A stretch of DNA of 64,000 nucleotides from Eurosta solidaginis (taxonomy: Eukaryota > Arthropoda > Insecta > Diptera > Tephritidae), in assembly GCF_040869045.1 (NCBI RefSeq), contig NC_090319.1, positions 235,469,832 through 235,533,831 of the forward strand, given 5' to 3'. Below are positions 32,047 through 44,169 of the stretch, one piece after another. The notes below the pieces were generated by a model, which made no database searches, was not told where the DNA came from, and was given only the letters and a program-made list of their open reading frames with translations. Numbering within the stretch: the stretch's first letter is position 1; each line of letters begins with the position of its first letter. The translations under genes were made by a program, and so were the position numbers.

Positions 32047-33814
32047 TCCATGAACCAAGTAACAGATCCCGCATTAAAAAATTAGAGAGCAAAAAATCAT
32101 AGTTAGCTGTGAAATAGATTTTCTCGCGTGATGTCACGCTTTTGACAACATGTTTTATTGCTGACGCAGTTTTCAGACTTTATTCCAATAGCAGTATTTT
32201 GCTCCGCTCTTACCTCCTACTACATTTTTTATCTCAAAAGTTTATTTGGGTCGAGTTGAAAACTAAATAGTATTACTACGTAATATGTTTTGGTTGAAGC
32301 TTTTATTGTATACGTATTAAAAGCTGATTGTTTACAAGTGACGATTGGATTAAATGACGTGAATTCATTGTTTGTCTCTTAAGACATGTTTGTTCACATT
32401 TTACTCACAGTTTTTGTACTTTTTTCGTTCGAAATGAGAAAAGAAGGAGTAGAATGTAAGAAAAAAATGTGTCCGGGCGAGATCTGTAAATCCTGCCAAA
32501 ATTCAACATACAGCAATTTTTGAAGTTAATCAAATAAAAATGAGGTCAGCTAAGCCTGTTTTGCGATAACAGTCGCCAATTGGGGGCACCAAGAGAGGTC
32601 AAAGCTTCCCCCAAATGTCTTTCCCAACTCAGTGAAGGTTTTCACTTTTCTCTGTTTACAAACTGCTGCAGCGTGTTCGCTCATCCGCATAACATGCCCT
32701 AGCTACCGAAGCTTTTGGATTTTCAATCTCTGCACTATCGTCATGTCTGCGTAAAGCTCATATAGCTCATGCTTATAACTCCTTCGATACTCGCCGTCGA
32801 CATCACGGATAGGATTATAAACCTTCCGGAGAACTTTTCTCTCGAATACTCCAAGAGCCGTCTCATCTTCTCTAGACATCTTCCATGATTCCGAACCATA
32901 CATCAGGACAGGTATGATGAGTGACTTGTAGAGCGAGAATTTTGTTCGTCGAAAGAGGACTTTACTTTTCAATTGCCTAAAGAAGAACTTGTTGGCAAGA
33001 GTTATTCTCCGTTTGATTTCTTGGCCGACATTGATTTTGCTTTTCATGCTGCTTCCCCAATGAACGAAATCCTTCACAGTCTCGAATTTATATCCGTCAA
33101 CAGTGACGTGGCTACAAAGGCCATGATGACAGCAACTACTTCGTCTTGCCCAAAATTCACCGTAAGACCCACTTTTTTATTCTTTACCTTATACCAACTC
33201 TTCGCCGCCATGTTTGAACAGCCCTGCGAGTATCCCATCATTACTTGGCACCTTGTGATTCTTTAGCCGTGATACTGGATGCCTCGGAGTGTTTTTGATC
33301 ATCGGCAATAGGGGTATCGGACTCGTCTTGCCCCACACTCTGGACGTCAGTTACCAGGTCGCCATTATCGTTCCTACAGGAATCTGTCCCGGCCTTGAAA
33401 CCTTCTTTCATTAAAACAGAATGAAATATGTATGGTAAACTGAAAATAATAATAATATTTTTTTGCGATAAATATCCGGGGTGATAGAATGTGGTGTGTT
33501 AATGGGAGCATTAATTGGTCACGAAACACGAAAACACAATCGAAAGGTTTTTCAAGCCACCAAATCAATTTGATGTTAGTTGTTCGCGCGCTTTCAAAAA
33601 GGAAGAAAAAATATAGTCCGAAAATTTTATTTTTACTCCGGCGTAGTCGTTTACTCAGGTAACAGTTTTAAGTACCCCGAACACTGGTAGCGAAACATGA
33701 GAGAAATGTAATAAATCGAAAAATTTCAAAAGCGCTACGTCATCAAACTTTTTTTCAAATTCGATTACAAATACAACAATTCCGGAATGCGGGATCTTTG
33801 CTCATCCGATTATG
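32047..33814. mobile_element. P-element-like non-autonomous DNA transposon (tentative)
   Basis: AGTCTCA flanks it on both sides (32040-32046 and 33815-33821), and the empty paralogue at 2104-2432 has AGTCTCA once. The first 29 and last 29 bases share the inner 11-mer GATCCCGCATT in inverted orientation at the same distance from the ends. The left end CATGAACCAAGTAACA recalls P-element termini. No P transposase was found; the interior carries a LINE fragment. Confidence 0.5.
32703..33130 (-). pseudogene. LINE reverse transcriptase C-terminal fragment
   Basis: It reads TVDGYKFET-like residues, FVHWGSSMKSK, EIKRRITLANKFFF, LYKSLIIPVLMYGSESW and ALGVFERKVLRKVYNP, the typical region after the catalytic Asp pair of non-LTR retrotransposons. 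Upstream (33085-33190) VGLTVNFGQDE continues in another frame. The catalytic core is missing. Confidence 0.8.
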
Positions 33815-33895
33815 AGTCTCAGCAAAGCAACGAGCGTTCCCAACATTTAATAGCAACACGGTAACCATGGCAACGCAACCATTTGAGCTAGCAAC

Positions 33896-34889
33896 CAGTG
33901 TTGCCAGGTTAGCCTTTTCGAGGCCAGATTTTGCCTTTTTTTTTGCCTTTAGCCCCGAAATTTTTAGTTTAGCTTCGTGACTTTTTTCTAGCCTTTTTTA
34001 CTCCGAATGTATTTTTAAAAATTTCTAAAATAAAATAATTTCAATAGTTCCTGTGAACACCTAATACCTAATCATATAAGTTCTCTACAAAAGATTAATT
34101 CTTTTTCTGCTGAAAATTCGTTGAAAATTTCAAAGCCAGATGTATTTTCTTACTTTGAAAAAGAGAAGTATATTTATTCTTCAAGTCAAATAGCATTAAT
34201 AGAGCTGCAGTGGCGAAAACTTATAACTATACAATGGAAAAATGTACACTCCACCATGGAATTTTGGTCCGAGAACATAAAAATGCATTAAACGAAGAAC
34301 CTCCTTTTTTAGAACTTGTCGAATTAATATTTAGTTTTTCAGTATTACCACTCAGTAACGCGGAAGTTGAAAGAATTTTTAGTGGTGTGAAAATTCTGAA
34401 AACTAAATTAAGGAACAAACTAAAAATTAAAATGCTTAATGCGCTGCTTAATATTAGATGCTCGTTAAAACGCTTATCTAAATGTTGTAATGACTTTGAA
34501 ATTACCGATGATCTCATATATATGGTAAATAGCCAAACTTTATACCTAGACTTAAGCTCTTCTGATTCTTCAGACGGGGAATATTTTATATAAATAATTA
34601 GTTTTTAATATTTTTTTTATGTATATACACATATGCAATCATTTAAAGTAATTCCATGTGCTAGTCAAGGAAAATGTGCCTGGTATGTTTTGAAATAGGA
34701 AGTTATGCTTAAGTTATGTTTATAAGTTTTTATTTACAAATGTGTAAACTAAAATATAAAAAAAAATTTAATGAAATAACCAAAAAATTTCTGACCTTTT
34801 TTTAGCTTCTTGTTTTACTAAATTTAGCCTTTTCTAACCTTTTTTTTGCAAATCTAGCTTCTTTTTTTTGCATCACCTGGCAAACACTG
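33896..34889 (+). mobile_element. hAT transposon, internally deleted (994 bp)
   Basis: Ends are CAGTGTTGCCAGGT and ACCTGGCAAACACTG, flanked by a perfect 8-bp duplication CTAGCAAC (33888-33895 and 34890-34897). The paralogous LTR at 2104-2432 shows the site with CTAGCAAC once. It carries only the end of the transposase. Confidence 0.93.
34210..34593 (+). pseudogene. hAT transposase, C-terminal dimerisation domain
   Basis: 127 codons. Residues ~37-86 (PFLELVELIFSFSVLPLS then NAEVERIFSGVKILKTKLRN) match the hAT C-terminal dimerisation domain, with its SNAEVER-type signature. The DDE core and N-terminal zinc finger are absent; a ~300-bp non-coding stretch replaces them. An acidic serine tail ends it. 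It cannot transpose by itself but could in principle be mobilised. Confidence 0.88.
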
Positions 34890-34941
34890 CTAGCAACACC
34901 AAACACAACAGCTATAAAAGGAGCAGGAGTACAGCAGTTAA

Positions 34942-36698
34942 TGCGGCAGTTACTCACGAACGTACGTACCAAAAACGTGTCAGCTGACACGACCTATCTT
35001 ATGAGTATGCAATGTAAACGAAAACTCACCGACGTGCAACGCCCGCACGTACGTAGCCCGGAACGTAGAAATCAAAACAATTTTGATTTTTTCCGTAAGA
35101 ACGTGTCAGCTGATCGCTCTCTCACTAGACAGAGTTGCTTAGTAAACTTTTGTGCGCTAATTTTTGACCGTTTGCAGTTTCATGCAAAAACACATAATTA
35201 AAGTTTGAAAAATTGTGAAAATAATTCGAAATAATTATGTAAAAGTGCAGATTATAAATATGTGATCTATTTATATTTATTTAATATTAATTCCAGCCTT
35301 TTACAACATCAAAAATTAAATTGGAAAAAGTTGATGTTTCCATAAGCGTGCATGCAAAATGGTCAATGGCAACAGTGCTTATCTGTAAACAATACACACA
35401 CAAATATGTTATGTACATGTACACAGACGCACACATTGATTCCTACGGGCTTGAGGGTTCACTCAAACGTGTTTCGTACGACAAACGTCCGTACGTACGG
35501 CACACGTTGGTGGGTAATGCGGCAGTTACCCACGAACGTACGTAGAAAAAACGTGTCAGCTGACACGACCTATCTTATGAGTGTGCAATGTAAACGAAAA
35601 CTCACCGACGTGCAACGCCCGTACGTACGTAGCCCGGAACGTAGAAATCAAAACAATTTTGATTTTTTCCGTAAGAACGTGTCAGCTGATCGCCCTCTCA
35701 CTAGACAGAGTTGCCTAGTAAACTTTTGTGCGCTAATTTTTGACCGTTTGCAATTTTATTCAAAAACGCCTAATTCAAGATTGAAAAATTGTGGAAATAA
35801 TTCGAAATAATCATGTAAAAGTGCTGATTATAAATATTTAATCTATTTATACTTATTTAATATGTATTCCGGCCTTTTACAATATCAAAAATTAAATTGG
35901 AAAAAGTTGATGTTTCCATAAGCATACATGCAAAATGGTCAATGGCAACAGTGCTTATCTGTAAACAATACACACACAAATATGTTATGTACATGTACAC
36001 AGACGCACACATTGATTCCTACGGGCTTGAGAGTTCGGTCAAACGTGCTTCGTACGACAAACGTTCTTACGTACGGCACACGTCGGTGGGTAACTGCCGC
36101 ATAATTGCCAGTTAAGCCGTGGTTACCCACGAACGTACGTAGAAAAAACGTGTCAGCTGACACGACCTATCTTGTGAGTGTGCAATGTAAACGAAAATTC
36201 ACCGACGTGCAACGCCCGTACGTACGTAGCCCGGAACGTAGAAATCAAAACAATTTTGATTTTTTCCGTAAGAACGTGTCAGCTGATCGCTCTCTCACTA
36301 GACAGAGTTGCCCAGTAAACTTTTGTGCGCTAATTTTTGACCGTTTGCAGTCTTATACAAAAACACCTAATTAAAGTTTGAAAAATTTTGAAAATATTTC
36401 GAAATAATTATGTAAAAGTGCAGATTAGAAATATGTAATCTATTTATATTTAACTAATATTAATTCCAGCCTTTTACAACATCAAAAATTAAATTGGAAA
36501 AAGTTGATGTTTCCATAAACATGCATGCAAAATGGTCAATGGCAACAGTGCTTATCTGTAAACAATACACACACAAATATGTTATGTACATATACACAGA
36601 CGCACACAATGATTCCTACGGGCTTGAGAGTTCGGTCAAACGTGCTTCGTACGACAAACGGCCGTACGTACGGCACACGTCGGTGGGTAATTGCCGCA
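34942..36698 (+). repeat. Array of three copies of a ~580-bp inverted-repeat transposon
   Basis: Units at about 34942-35516, 35517-36102 and 36111-36698 are all in the same direction. Ends are TGCGGCAGTTACC and GGTAACTGCCGCA. Each unit holds the perfect palindrome CGTGTCAGCTGACACG and CGTACGTACG. Unit 2 sits inside the right terminus of unit 1: GGGTAA before it and TAATTGCC after it, a 3-bp TAA (or 2-bp TA) duplication. That fits PIF/Harbinger or Tc1/mariner-type elements. The open frames in it are repeated DNA, not genes. Confidence 0.75.
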
Positions 36699-36862
36699 TT
36701 AGTTAGCACAGAGCTGTGGTCGGGCAATAGTTGAGTTATTTATTGTGAATTACTTTAATAAAGGACATTTTGCATTACTGAATAGTGGTATTATTTATTC
36801 AACAGTTTAGTGATTGGAACGTTAGCAGACAATTTGGAATAAGCGGAATTTAAGTAAATTCG

Positions 36863-37130
36863 TTACAGTATGTTTTCTGCTACAGCTAATGACCGTTGTT
36901 GTATGATATAATCATATTTGTAACAGGATTCCCCTCGCGTAGGTGAGGTTGGCAATTGAGTTGCAGAAGCTCTGAAGCTATAAAGGTTTGTATTGCGCTC
37001 ATCAATCCCTTGATTCGCATCTAATGATCGTCGTTGTGCTTCATTCATAGGGATAGGAAATAGGAAGCATTTAAAATCGAAAAAGAAAAATTTATCGGTA
37101 TCAATAAAATCCTTGGTTTTAAACTTTATT
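36863..37130 (-). other. Possible coding remnant next to Helitron helicase
   Basis: A 61-codon minus frame starts MNEAQRRSLDANQGIDERN. It resembles a low-complexity, glutamine/arginine-rich stretch I associate with Helitron proteins, but I cannot place it with confidence. Confidence 0.3.
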
Positions 37131-37254
37131 GTTTTTGAAATTTTTCGATAAAATGAATTGCTTCAATGACATCCGTAAAAGTTTTGTGATGAAAAGCCTT
37201 GTCCCACTACATAAGCATGCAGAATCGAAATAACAAAGCATAAATATTATGATA

Positions 37255-37860
37255 TTATGGGCCCTTTTTTAATGCGGAGAAATTTGGGATGGCTCAAAAG
37301 AGCTAACAAACTCAATCTACACAGCTTGGGACTCTTCCACGACTGTGTTAATATAGTGATAAGTTGTCTTGGTTCTAGTGATATAAACATCCTCATTTTA
37401 AGGTGCCTAAAATGCCCTTTCTCAAAGCAATTTATAGTTTGTAAAGATAGATTCAATATTTGGAAGAAATATTAGATATTAAAGCTTCAGGTGATGTCAT
37501 AATTTCTCAAAAATTTGCAGGAATAGAAATCAAATCTGTTAGTAAAGAAAGAGGAATTTTTCATAATTAATTTCAAGAAGTTGTTTAGCAAAAGCTACTG
37601 CTGAAGTGTTTCCGCAAAAATGCCCTCTCATATTTCTAAAGAGAGTAAATTTTTGTACGTAAAGCCGTCTATAGACAAAAAAGCACGCATTTACTTCAAT
37701 TTCGGCTGTTCCAGCAAGTAACAGGAAAGCACCACCTTTGGGATGATCATTACACCTTAAAATTACATCAATTAATATCAAATGAAACAGAAAGGTTTTT
37801 CCGGTTGCTCCATGCTTATCCAAAAATACCAACCCTTAAGATAACATAAAAGAATACTAA
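37255..37860 (-). pseudogene. Helitron-type (Pif1-like) helicase fragment
   Basis: Minus-strand reading gives a Walker A block VFLDKHGATGKTFLFHLIL at 37775-37832. Downstream, across frames and stops, come residues matching the Helitron helicase region before the conserved ERAI.AP motif (IPANF, TSPEALISNIFPNI, ERAF.AP, NEDVYI). The Rep domain and most of the helicase are missing and several stops interrupt it. Confidence 0.7.
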
Positions 37861-38030
37861 AGGAATAACAGCCAAACCCAACTCTGCAATCACACCTGAC
37901 GTGTTGAAATAACCAAAGTTTTCAAGGCAGCCATAGTTCTGAAAGTACCATTTGTCTTGTTTTTTTTTTTTTTCAATTCCATATATTACTGGTGATGTTA
38001 CGACTTAACGTCTTATAGCTCCATACCAAT

Positions 38031-40868
38031 TTTTATACTCAGTTGAGCAGAGCTCACAGAGTATATTAAGTTTGATTGGATAACGGTTGGTTGTACATAT
38101 ATAAAGGAATCGAGATAGATATAGACTTCCATATATCAAAATAATCAGGATCGAAAAAAAAATTTGATTGAGCCATGTCCGTCCGTCCGTCCGTCCGTCC
38201 GTTAACACGATAACTTGAGTAAATTTTGAGGTATCTTGATGAAATTTGGTATGTGGGTTACTGAGCACTCATCTCAGATCGCTATTTAAAATGAACGATA
38301 TCGGACTATAACCACGCCCACTTTTTCATATCGAAAATTTCGAAAAACCGAAAAAGTGCGATAATTCATTACAAAAGACCGACAAAGCGACGAAACTTGG
38401 TAGATGAGTTGAACTTATGACGCAAAATATAAAATTAGTAAAATTTTGGACAATGGGCGTGGCACCGCCCACTTTTTAAAGAAGGTAATTTAAAATTTTT
38501 CCAAGCTGTAATTTGGCAGTCGTTGAAGATATCATGATGAAATTTGGCAGGAACGTTACTCTTATTACTGTATGTACGCTTAATAAAAAATCGGAGAAGG
38601 ACCACGCCCACTTTTAAAAAAAAATTTTTTTTTAAGTAAAATTTTAACAAAAAATTTAATATCTTTACAGTATATAAGTAAATTATGTCAAGATTCAACT
38701 CCAGTAATGATATGGTGCAACAAAATACAAAAATAAAAGAAAATTTAAAAATGGGCGTGGCTCCGCCCTTTTTCATTTAATTTGTCTAGGATACTTTTAA
38801 TGCCATAAATCGAACAAAAATTAACCAATCCTTTTGAAATTTGGTAGGGGCATAGATTTTATGGCGTTAACTGTTTTCTGTGAAAATGGGCGAAATCGGT
38901 TGATGCCACGCCCAGTTTTTATACACAGTCATCCGTATGGCCGTTAACACGATAACTTGAGCAAAAATCGATATATCTTTACTAAACTCAGTTCACGTAC
39001 TTATCTGAACCCACTTTACCTTGGTATGAAAAATGAACGAAATCCGACTATGACCACGCCCACTTTTTCGATATCGAAAATTGCGAAAAATGAAAAAAAT
39101 GCCATAATTCTATACCAAATACGAAAAAAGGGATGAAACATGGTAAGGTAATTTGATTGTTTATTGACGCGAAATATAACTTTAGAAAAAACTTTATAAA
39201 ATGGTTGTGACACCTACCATATTATGTAGAAGAAAATGAAAAAGTTCTGCAGGGCGAAATAAAACACCCTTAAAATCTTGCCAGGTATTACATATATAAA
39301 TAAATTAGCGGTATCCAACCGATAATGTTCTGGGTCACCCTAGTCCACATTTTGGTCGATATCTGGAAAACGCCTTCACATATACAACTACCACCACTCC
39401 CTTTTAAAACTCTCATTAATACCTTTAATTTGATACCCATATCGTACAAACTCATTCTAGAGTCACCCCTGGTTCACCTTTATGGCGATCTCGAAAAGGC
39501 GTCCACCTATAGAGCTAAGCCCCACACCCTTTTAAAATACTCATTAACACCTTTCTTTTGCTACCCATATTGTACAAACAAATTCTAGGGTCACCCCTGC
39601 TTCACCTTTATGGCGATATCTCGAAACGGCGTCCACCTATGGAACTAAGGAATACTCCCTTTTAAAATACTCATTATCACCTTTCTTTTGATGCCCATAT
39701 TGTACAAACAAATTCTAGAGTCACCCCTGGTCCACCTTTATGGCGATATCTCGAAAATGCGACCACCTATACAACAACCACCACTCCCTTTTAAAACCCT
39801 CATTAATACCTTTAATTTGATACCCATATCGTACAAACACATTCTAGAGTCACCCGTGGTCCACCTTTGTGGCGATATTCCGAAAAGGTGTCCACCTATA
39901 GAACTAAGCCCCACATCCTTTTAAAATACTCATTAACACCTTTCTTTTGATACCCATATTGTACAAACAAATTCTAGGGTCACCCCTGGTCCACCTTTAT
40001 GGCGATATCTCGAAACGGCGTCCACCTATGGAACTAAGGATTACTCCCTTTTAAAATATTCATTAACAGCTTTCTTTTGATACCCATATTGTACAAACAA
40101 ATTCTAGGGTCACCCCTGGTCCACCTTTATGGCGATATCTCGAAACGGCGTCCACCTATGGAACTAAGGATTACTCCCTTTTAAAATACTCATTAATACC
40201 TTTAATTTGATATCCATATCGTACAAACGCATTCTAGAGTCACCCCTGGTCCACCTTTATGGCGATATTTCGAAAAGGCGACCACCTATACAACAACCAC
40301 CACTCCCTTTTAAAATCCTCATTAATACCTTTAATTTGATATCCATATCGTACAAACACATTCTAGGGTCACCCCTGGTCCACTTTTATGGCGATATTTC
40401 GAAACGGCATCCACCTATAGAACTAAGGCCCACTCCCTTTTAAAATACTCATTAACACCATTCGTTTGATGCCCATATTGTGCAAACGCATTCTAGAGTC
40501 ACCCCTGGTCCATCTTTACGGCGATATCTCGAAAAGGCGTCCATCTATAGAACTTAGGTCCACGCCCTTTTAAAATACTCATTAATACCTTTCATTTGAT
40601 ACCCATATCGTACAAACGCATTGTAGAGTCAACCCTGATCCACGTTTATGGCTATATCCCTAAATGGCGTCCACCTATAGAACTATGGCGCACTCCCTCA
40701 TAAAATACTCTTTAATGCCTTTCATTTGATACACATGTCATACAAACACATTCCAGGGTTTCCCTCGGTTCATTTTCCTACATGGTTATTTTCCCTTATG
40801 TTGTCACCATAGCTCTCAACTGAGTATGTAATGTTCGGTTACACCCGAACTTAACCTTCCTTACTTGT
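38031..40868 (-). repeat. Dispersed repeat R1, copy C (longest tandem section)
   Basis: Reversed, running from TTTTATACTCAGTTGAGC to GTTCGGTTACACCCGAAC and CCTTACTTGT. The 130-bp tandem units fill about 39340-40770, roughly eleven units with alternating sub-types. The repeated short frames with SPLVHLYGDI are shadows of the units. Confidence 0.87.
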
Positions 40869-41041
40869 TATTATTCCATTTGTATGGGAGGTGCTACGCC
40901 CCTTCTTACTCACCGCTTATTTTCTTAGTGGTGTTAGGGATTGATCCAATTTAACTCTTTACTGGATTTCAATGTTCTTACATGAATACTTCCAGAGTTG
41001 TGCTGTATCAAACATTCAGTTTGTATGGTAGGTGCCACCCC

Positions 41042-43168
41042 TTTTATACTCAGCTGAGCAGAGCTCACAGAGTATATTAACTTTTTCGCATAACGGTAAT
41101 CCGTAACGGCATAAAGTAATCGAAATAGATATAGACTTCTATATATCAAAATGTTCTGTGCGAAAAAAGAAATTAATTTAGCCATGTGCATCCGTCCGTC
41201 CGCAAACACGATAACTTGAGTAAATTTTGAGGTATTTTTATGAAATTTGGTATGTAGGTTCCTGGGAACTCATCTCAGATGTTTAAAATATACGAAATCG
41301 GATAATAACCACGCCCACTTTTTCGATATCGAAAATTTCGAAAAATTTGAAAAGTGCGATAATTCATTACCGAAGACGGCTAAAGCGAAGAAACTTGGTA
41401 GTGAGTTGAGCTTATGACGCGGAATTGAAAATTAGTAAAATTTTGGACAATGGGCGTGGCACCGCCCACTTTTAAAAAAAGGTAATTAGAAAGTTTTGCA
41501 GGCTGTAATTTGGCAGTCGTTGAAGATATCATGATGAAATTTCGCAGGAACGTTACGTCTATTACTAAAGTGTGCTGAATAAAAATTTGCTAAATCGGAC
41601 TACGAACACGCCCACTTTTTTAAAAAAATTTTTTAAAAGTGAAATTTTAACCAAAAATTTAATATCTTTACAGTATATATGTAAGTAAATTATGTCAACA
41701 TTCAACTCCAGTAATGATATGGTGCAGCTAAATACAAAACTAAAAGAAAAATTCAAAATGGGCGAGACTCCGCCCTTTTTCATTTAATTTGTCTAGAATA
41801 CTTTTAATGCCATTAGTCGCACAAAAATATACCAATCCTTGTGAAATTTGGTAGGGGCATAGACTCTATGACGATAACTGTTTTCAGTGAAAATGAGCGT
41901 AATCGGCTGATGCCACGCCCAGTTTTTATGCACAGTCGACCCTCTGTCCTTCCGCTCGGCCTTTAACACGATAACTTGAGAACAAATCGATATATCTCTA
42001 CTAAATTTAGTTCACGTACTTACCTTAACTAACTTGGTAAAAAAATGGCTGAAATCCGACTATGATCCCGCCCACTTTTTCGATATCGAAAATTACGGAA
42101 AATTAAAAAAATGCCATAATTCTATACCAAATATGAAAAAAAGGGATGAAACATGGTAATTGAATTGGTTTATTGACGCAAAACATAACTTTGGAAACAA
42201 ACTTTTTAATATGGGTGTCACACCTGCAATATTAAGTAGAAGAAAATGAAAAAGTTCTACAGGGTGAAATCAAAAACCCTTGGAATGTCGGCAGGAACGA
42301 TATCGTGGTATTACATATATAAATAAATTAACGGTACCCGACAGATGATGTTCTGGGTCACCCTGGTCAACAATTTGATACCCATATCGTACAAACACTT
42401 TATAGAGTCACCCCTGGTCCACCTTTATGGTGATATCTCGAAAAACGCGTCCACCTATAGAACTAAGGTCCACCCCCTTTTAAAATACTCATTAACACCT
42501 TTCATTTGATACCCATATCGTACAAACGCTTCTAGAGTCACCCCTGGTCCACCTTTATGGCGATATCTCGAAAAGGCGTCCACCTATAGAACTAAGGCCC
42601 ACTCCTTTTTAAAATACTCATTACCACCTTTCATTTGATACCCATATCGTACAAACGCATTCTAGAGTCACCCCTGGTCTACTTTTATGTCGATATCTCG
42701 AAAAGGCGACCACCTATAGAACTTAGGCCCACTCCCTTTTAAAATACTCATTAACAGCTTTCATTTGATACCCATATCGTACAAACGCATTCTAGAGTCA
42801 CCCCTGGTCCACCTTTATGGCGATATCTCGAAGAGGCGTCCACCTATAGAACTAAGGCCAACTCTCTTTTAAAATACTCATTAACACCTTTCATTTGATA
42901 CCCATATCGTAAAACACACATTCTAGGGTCACCCCTGGTCCACCTTTATGGCGATATCCCGAAATGGCGTCCACCTAAAAAACTATGGCGCACTCCATTT
43001 TAAAATACTCTTTAATACCTTCCATTTGAAACCCAAGTCATACAAACACATTCCAGGGTTACCCTAGGTTCATTTTGCTAAATGGTGATTTTCCCTTATT
43101 TTGTCTCCAAAGCTCTCAGCTGAGTATGTAATGTTCGGTTACACCCGAACTTAACCTTCCTTACTTGT
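41042..43168 (-). repeat. Dispersed repeat R1, copy D
   Basis: Same orientation as copy C and separated from it by about 170 bp. It has a TATACTCAGCTGAGCAGAGC end and the GTTCGGTTACACCCGAAC hairpin. About five tandem units lie in 42370-43060. Confidence 0.87.
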
Positions 43169-43187
43169 TTTTATATATACTTATATT

Positions 43188-43480
43188 AGGGTGGCCCTTA
43201 TTTTCCAAAGTGTTCCGATTCTCTATCTCACCCCCTAGAAATATACGAATAGCCTAAAAACTAGAATATACAAAGAGTAGGGTCAATCGAAAAAGGGTTA
43301 CAGGTGGTGCAAAGAGCTTGAAGTCCTGAAAAATGACGAATTTTTATAATTTCTTAAATTTGGTAAACCCTACTTCCTTTGTTATGGGTGAAACGTAATT
43401 TATCGTGTTATTAGTAAGTTCTAGGGATATTTCACTTTCAAATAAATCTAAAAGAACAAAAATCGGTCAAATAATAATAA
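43188..43480 (+). repeat. Left long terminal inverted repeat
   Basis: It starts TAGGGTGGCCCTTATTTTCC and shares CCTGAAAAATGACGAATTTT with the right arm in inverted orientation. Similarity fades towards 43480. Confidence 0.7.
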
Positions 43481-43884
43481 AGTTATAAAATAAATTATGC
43501 CTTAAACATGGTTTCATTACTTCAAGAATGTGAATATAATGAGTACATATACGTAAATGAGTATGTTTCAAATTTTTTTATTATAGATTTTTTTGAAAAT
43601 ACATTTTTAAAACATATACATATATCTTGTGAAACTTTAGCTGACAAGTATGTAATATGATATTATTTCCTAGGATCTAATAAATGATGATTTAGTACTT
43701 TATTCAAATTGTTTTTTGTAATCAGTGACAGCTTGTAAAAAATATTGTTTTTCTTGTTCGTCATTTGTAAGTATTCTATTATATTCTTCCATAAGCTTTA
43801 CTCCCCGTTCTGCTGTGTCGTTAGCTACTTTTATATTTATAACAATATCCTTAGCCCTTTTATAGGTTCCTGTATCAACTGTAA

Positions 43885-44130
43885 GTGAGGAAGCAATTGT
43901 TGACTATGTCTCAAAAGCTGCGAACATATCGCCATCATTGATTCGATGCCAAAGATTGGTAAAAAATGACGTAGATATTAAGTCTTTAATTAATGTTAAT
44001 TTTAAACTGGGTGTCTCCCCTTCCAACTATAACAAACTGCTTGTTGCGTCAATTTTGCCATCGGACGTAAAAATTTCTTTTTTTCAAAGAGGACTTACGC
44101 AGAAAGCGAGTCCATAACTGTTTCAATTGA
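43885..44130 (+). pseudogene. LINE ORF1, C-terminal fragment
   Basis: The plus frame reads VSEEAIVDYVSKAANISP, CQRLVKNDVDIK and FKLGVSPSNYNKLL, the pattern of the C-terminal region of LINE ORF1 (RNA-binding) proteins. It is cut at its start by the 5' truncation. Confidence 0.65.
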
Positions 44131-44169
44131 AACTGCTCGTCCTTCCAAGAAGTCGTGGAAAATATATTT

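Larger units (their letters stand above)
31863..36867 (+). mobile_element. LTR enlarged by three kinds of nested insertion
   Basis: It begins TGTGAGGACC and ends AAATTCGTTACA. Without inserts (32047-33814, 33896-34889, 34942-36698 and duplications) it would be about 480 bp. It has TATAAAAGGAGC near 34914. The first part matches the reversed copy at 2104-2432; the last ~130 bp match the gypsy LTR ends. Flanks GTAG and GTAT give only a 3-of-4 duplication. Confidence 0.7.

Noticed and set aside
34941..36734. Repeated 70-150 codon frames in the three-unit array
   Set aside because: Explained by tandem DNA repeats with palindromes; no domain, and the frames differ between units.
29471..36867. One single gypsy element with LTRs at 29471-30026 and 31863-36867
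   Set aside because: The first parts of the two LTRs are unrelated and no pol lies between; I treat them as separate insertions, although recombination between relatives remains possible.
39688..40443. Repeated 78-codon frames with ESPLVHLYGDISK
   Set aside because: They are the 130-bp tandem unit read in frame across neighbouring units; the period is not a multiple of three and the frames shift between units.
39340..40770. Regular repeats considered as a CRISPR array
   Set aside because: Units are 130 bp with no repeat/spacer alternation, and the context is a eukaryotic transposon-rich genome.
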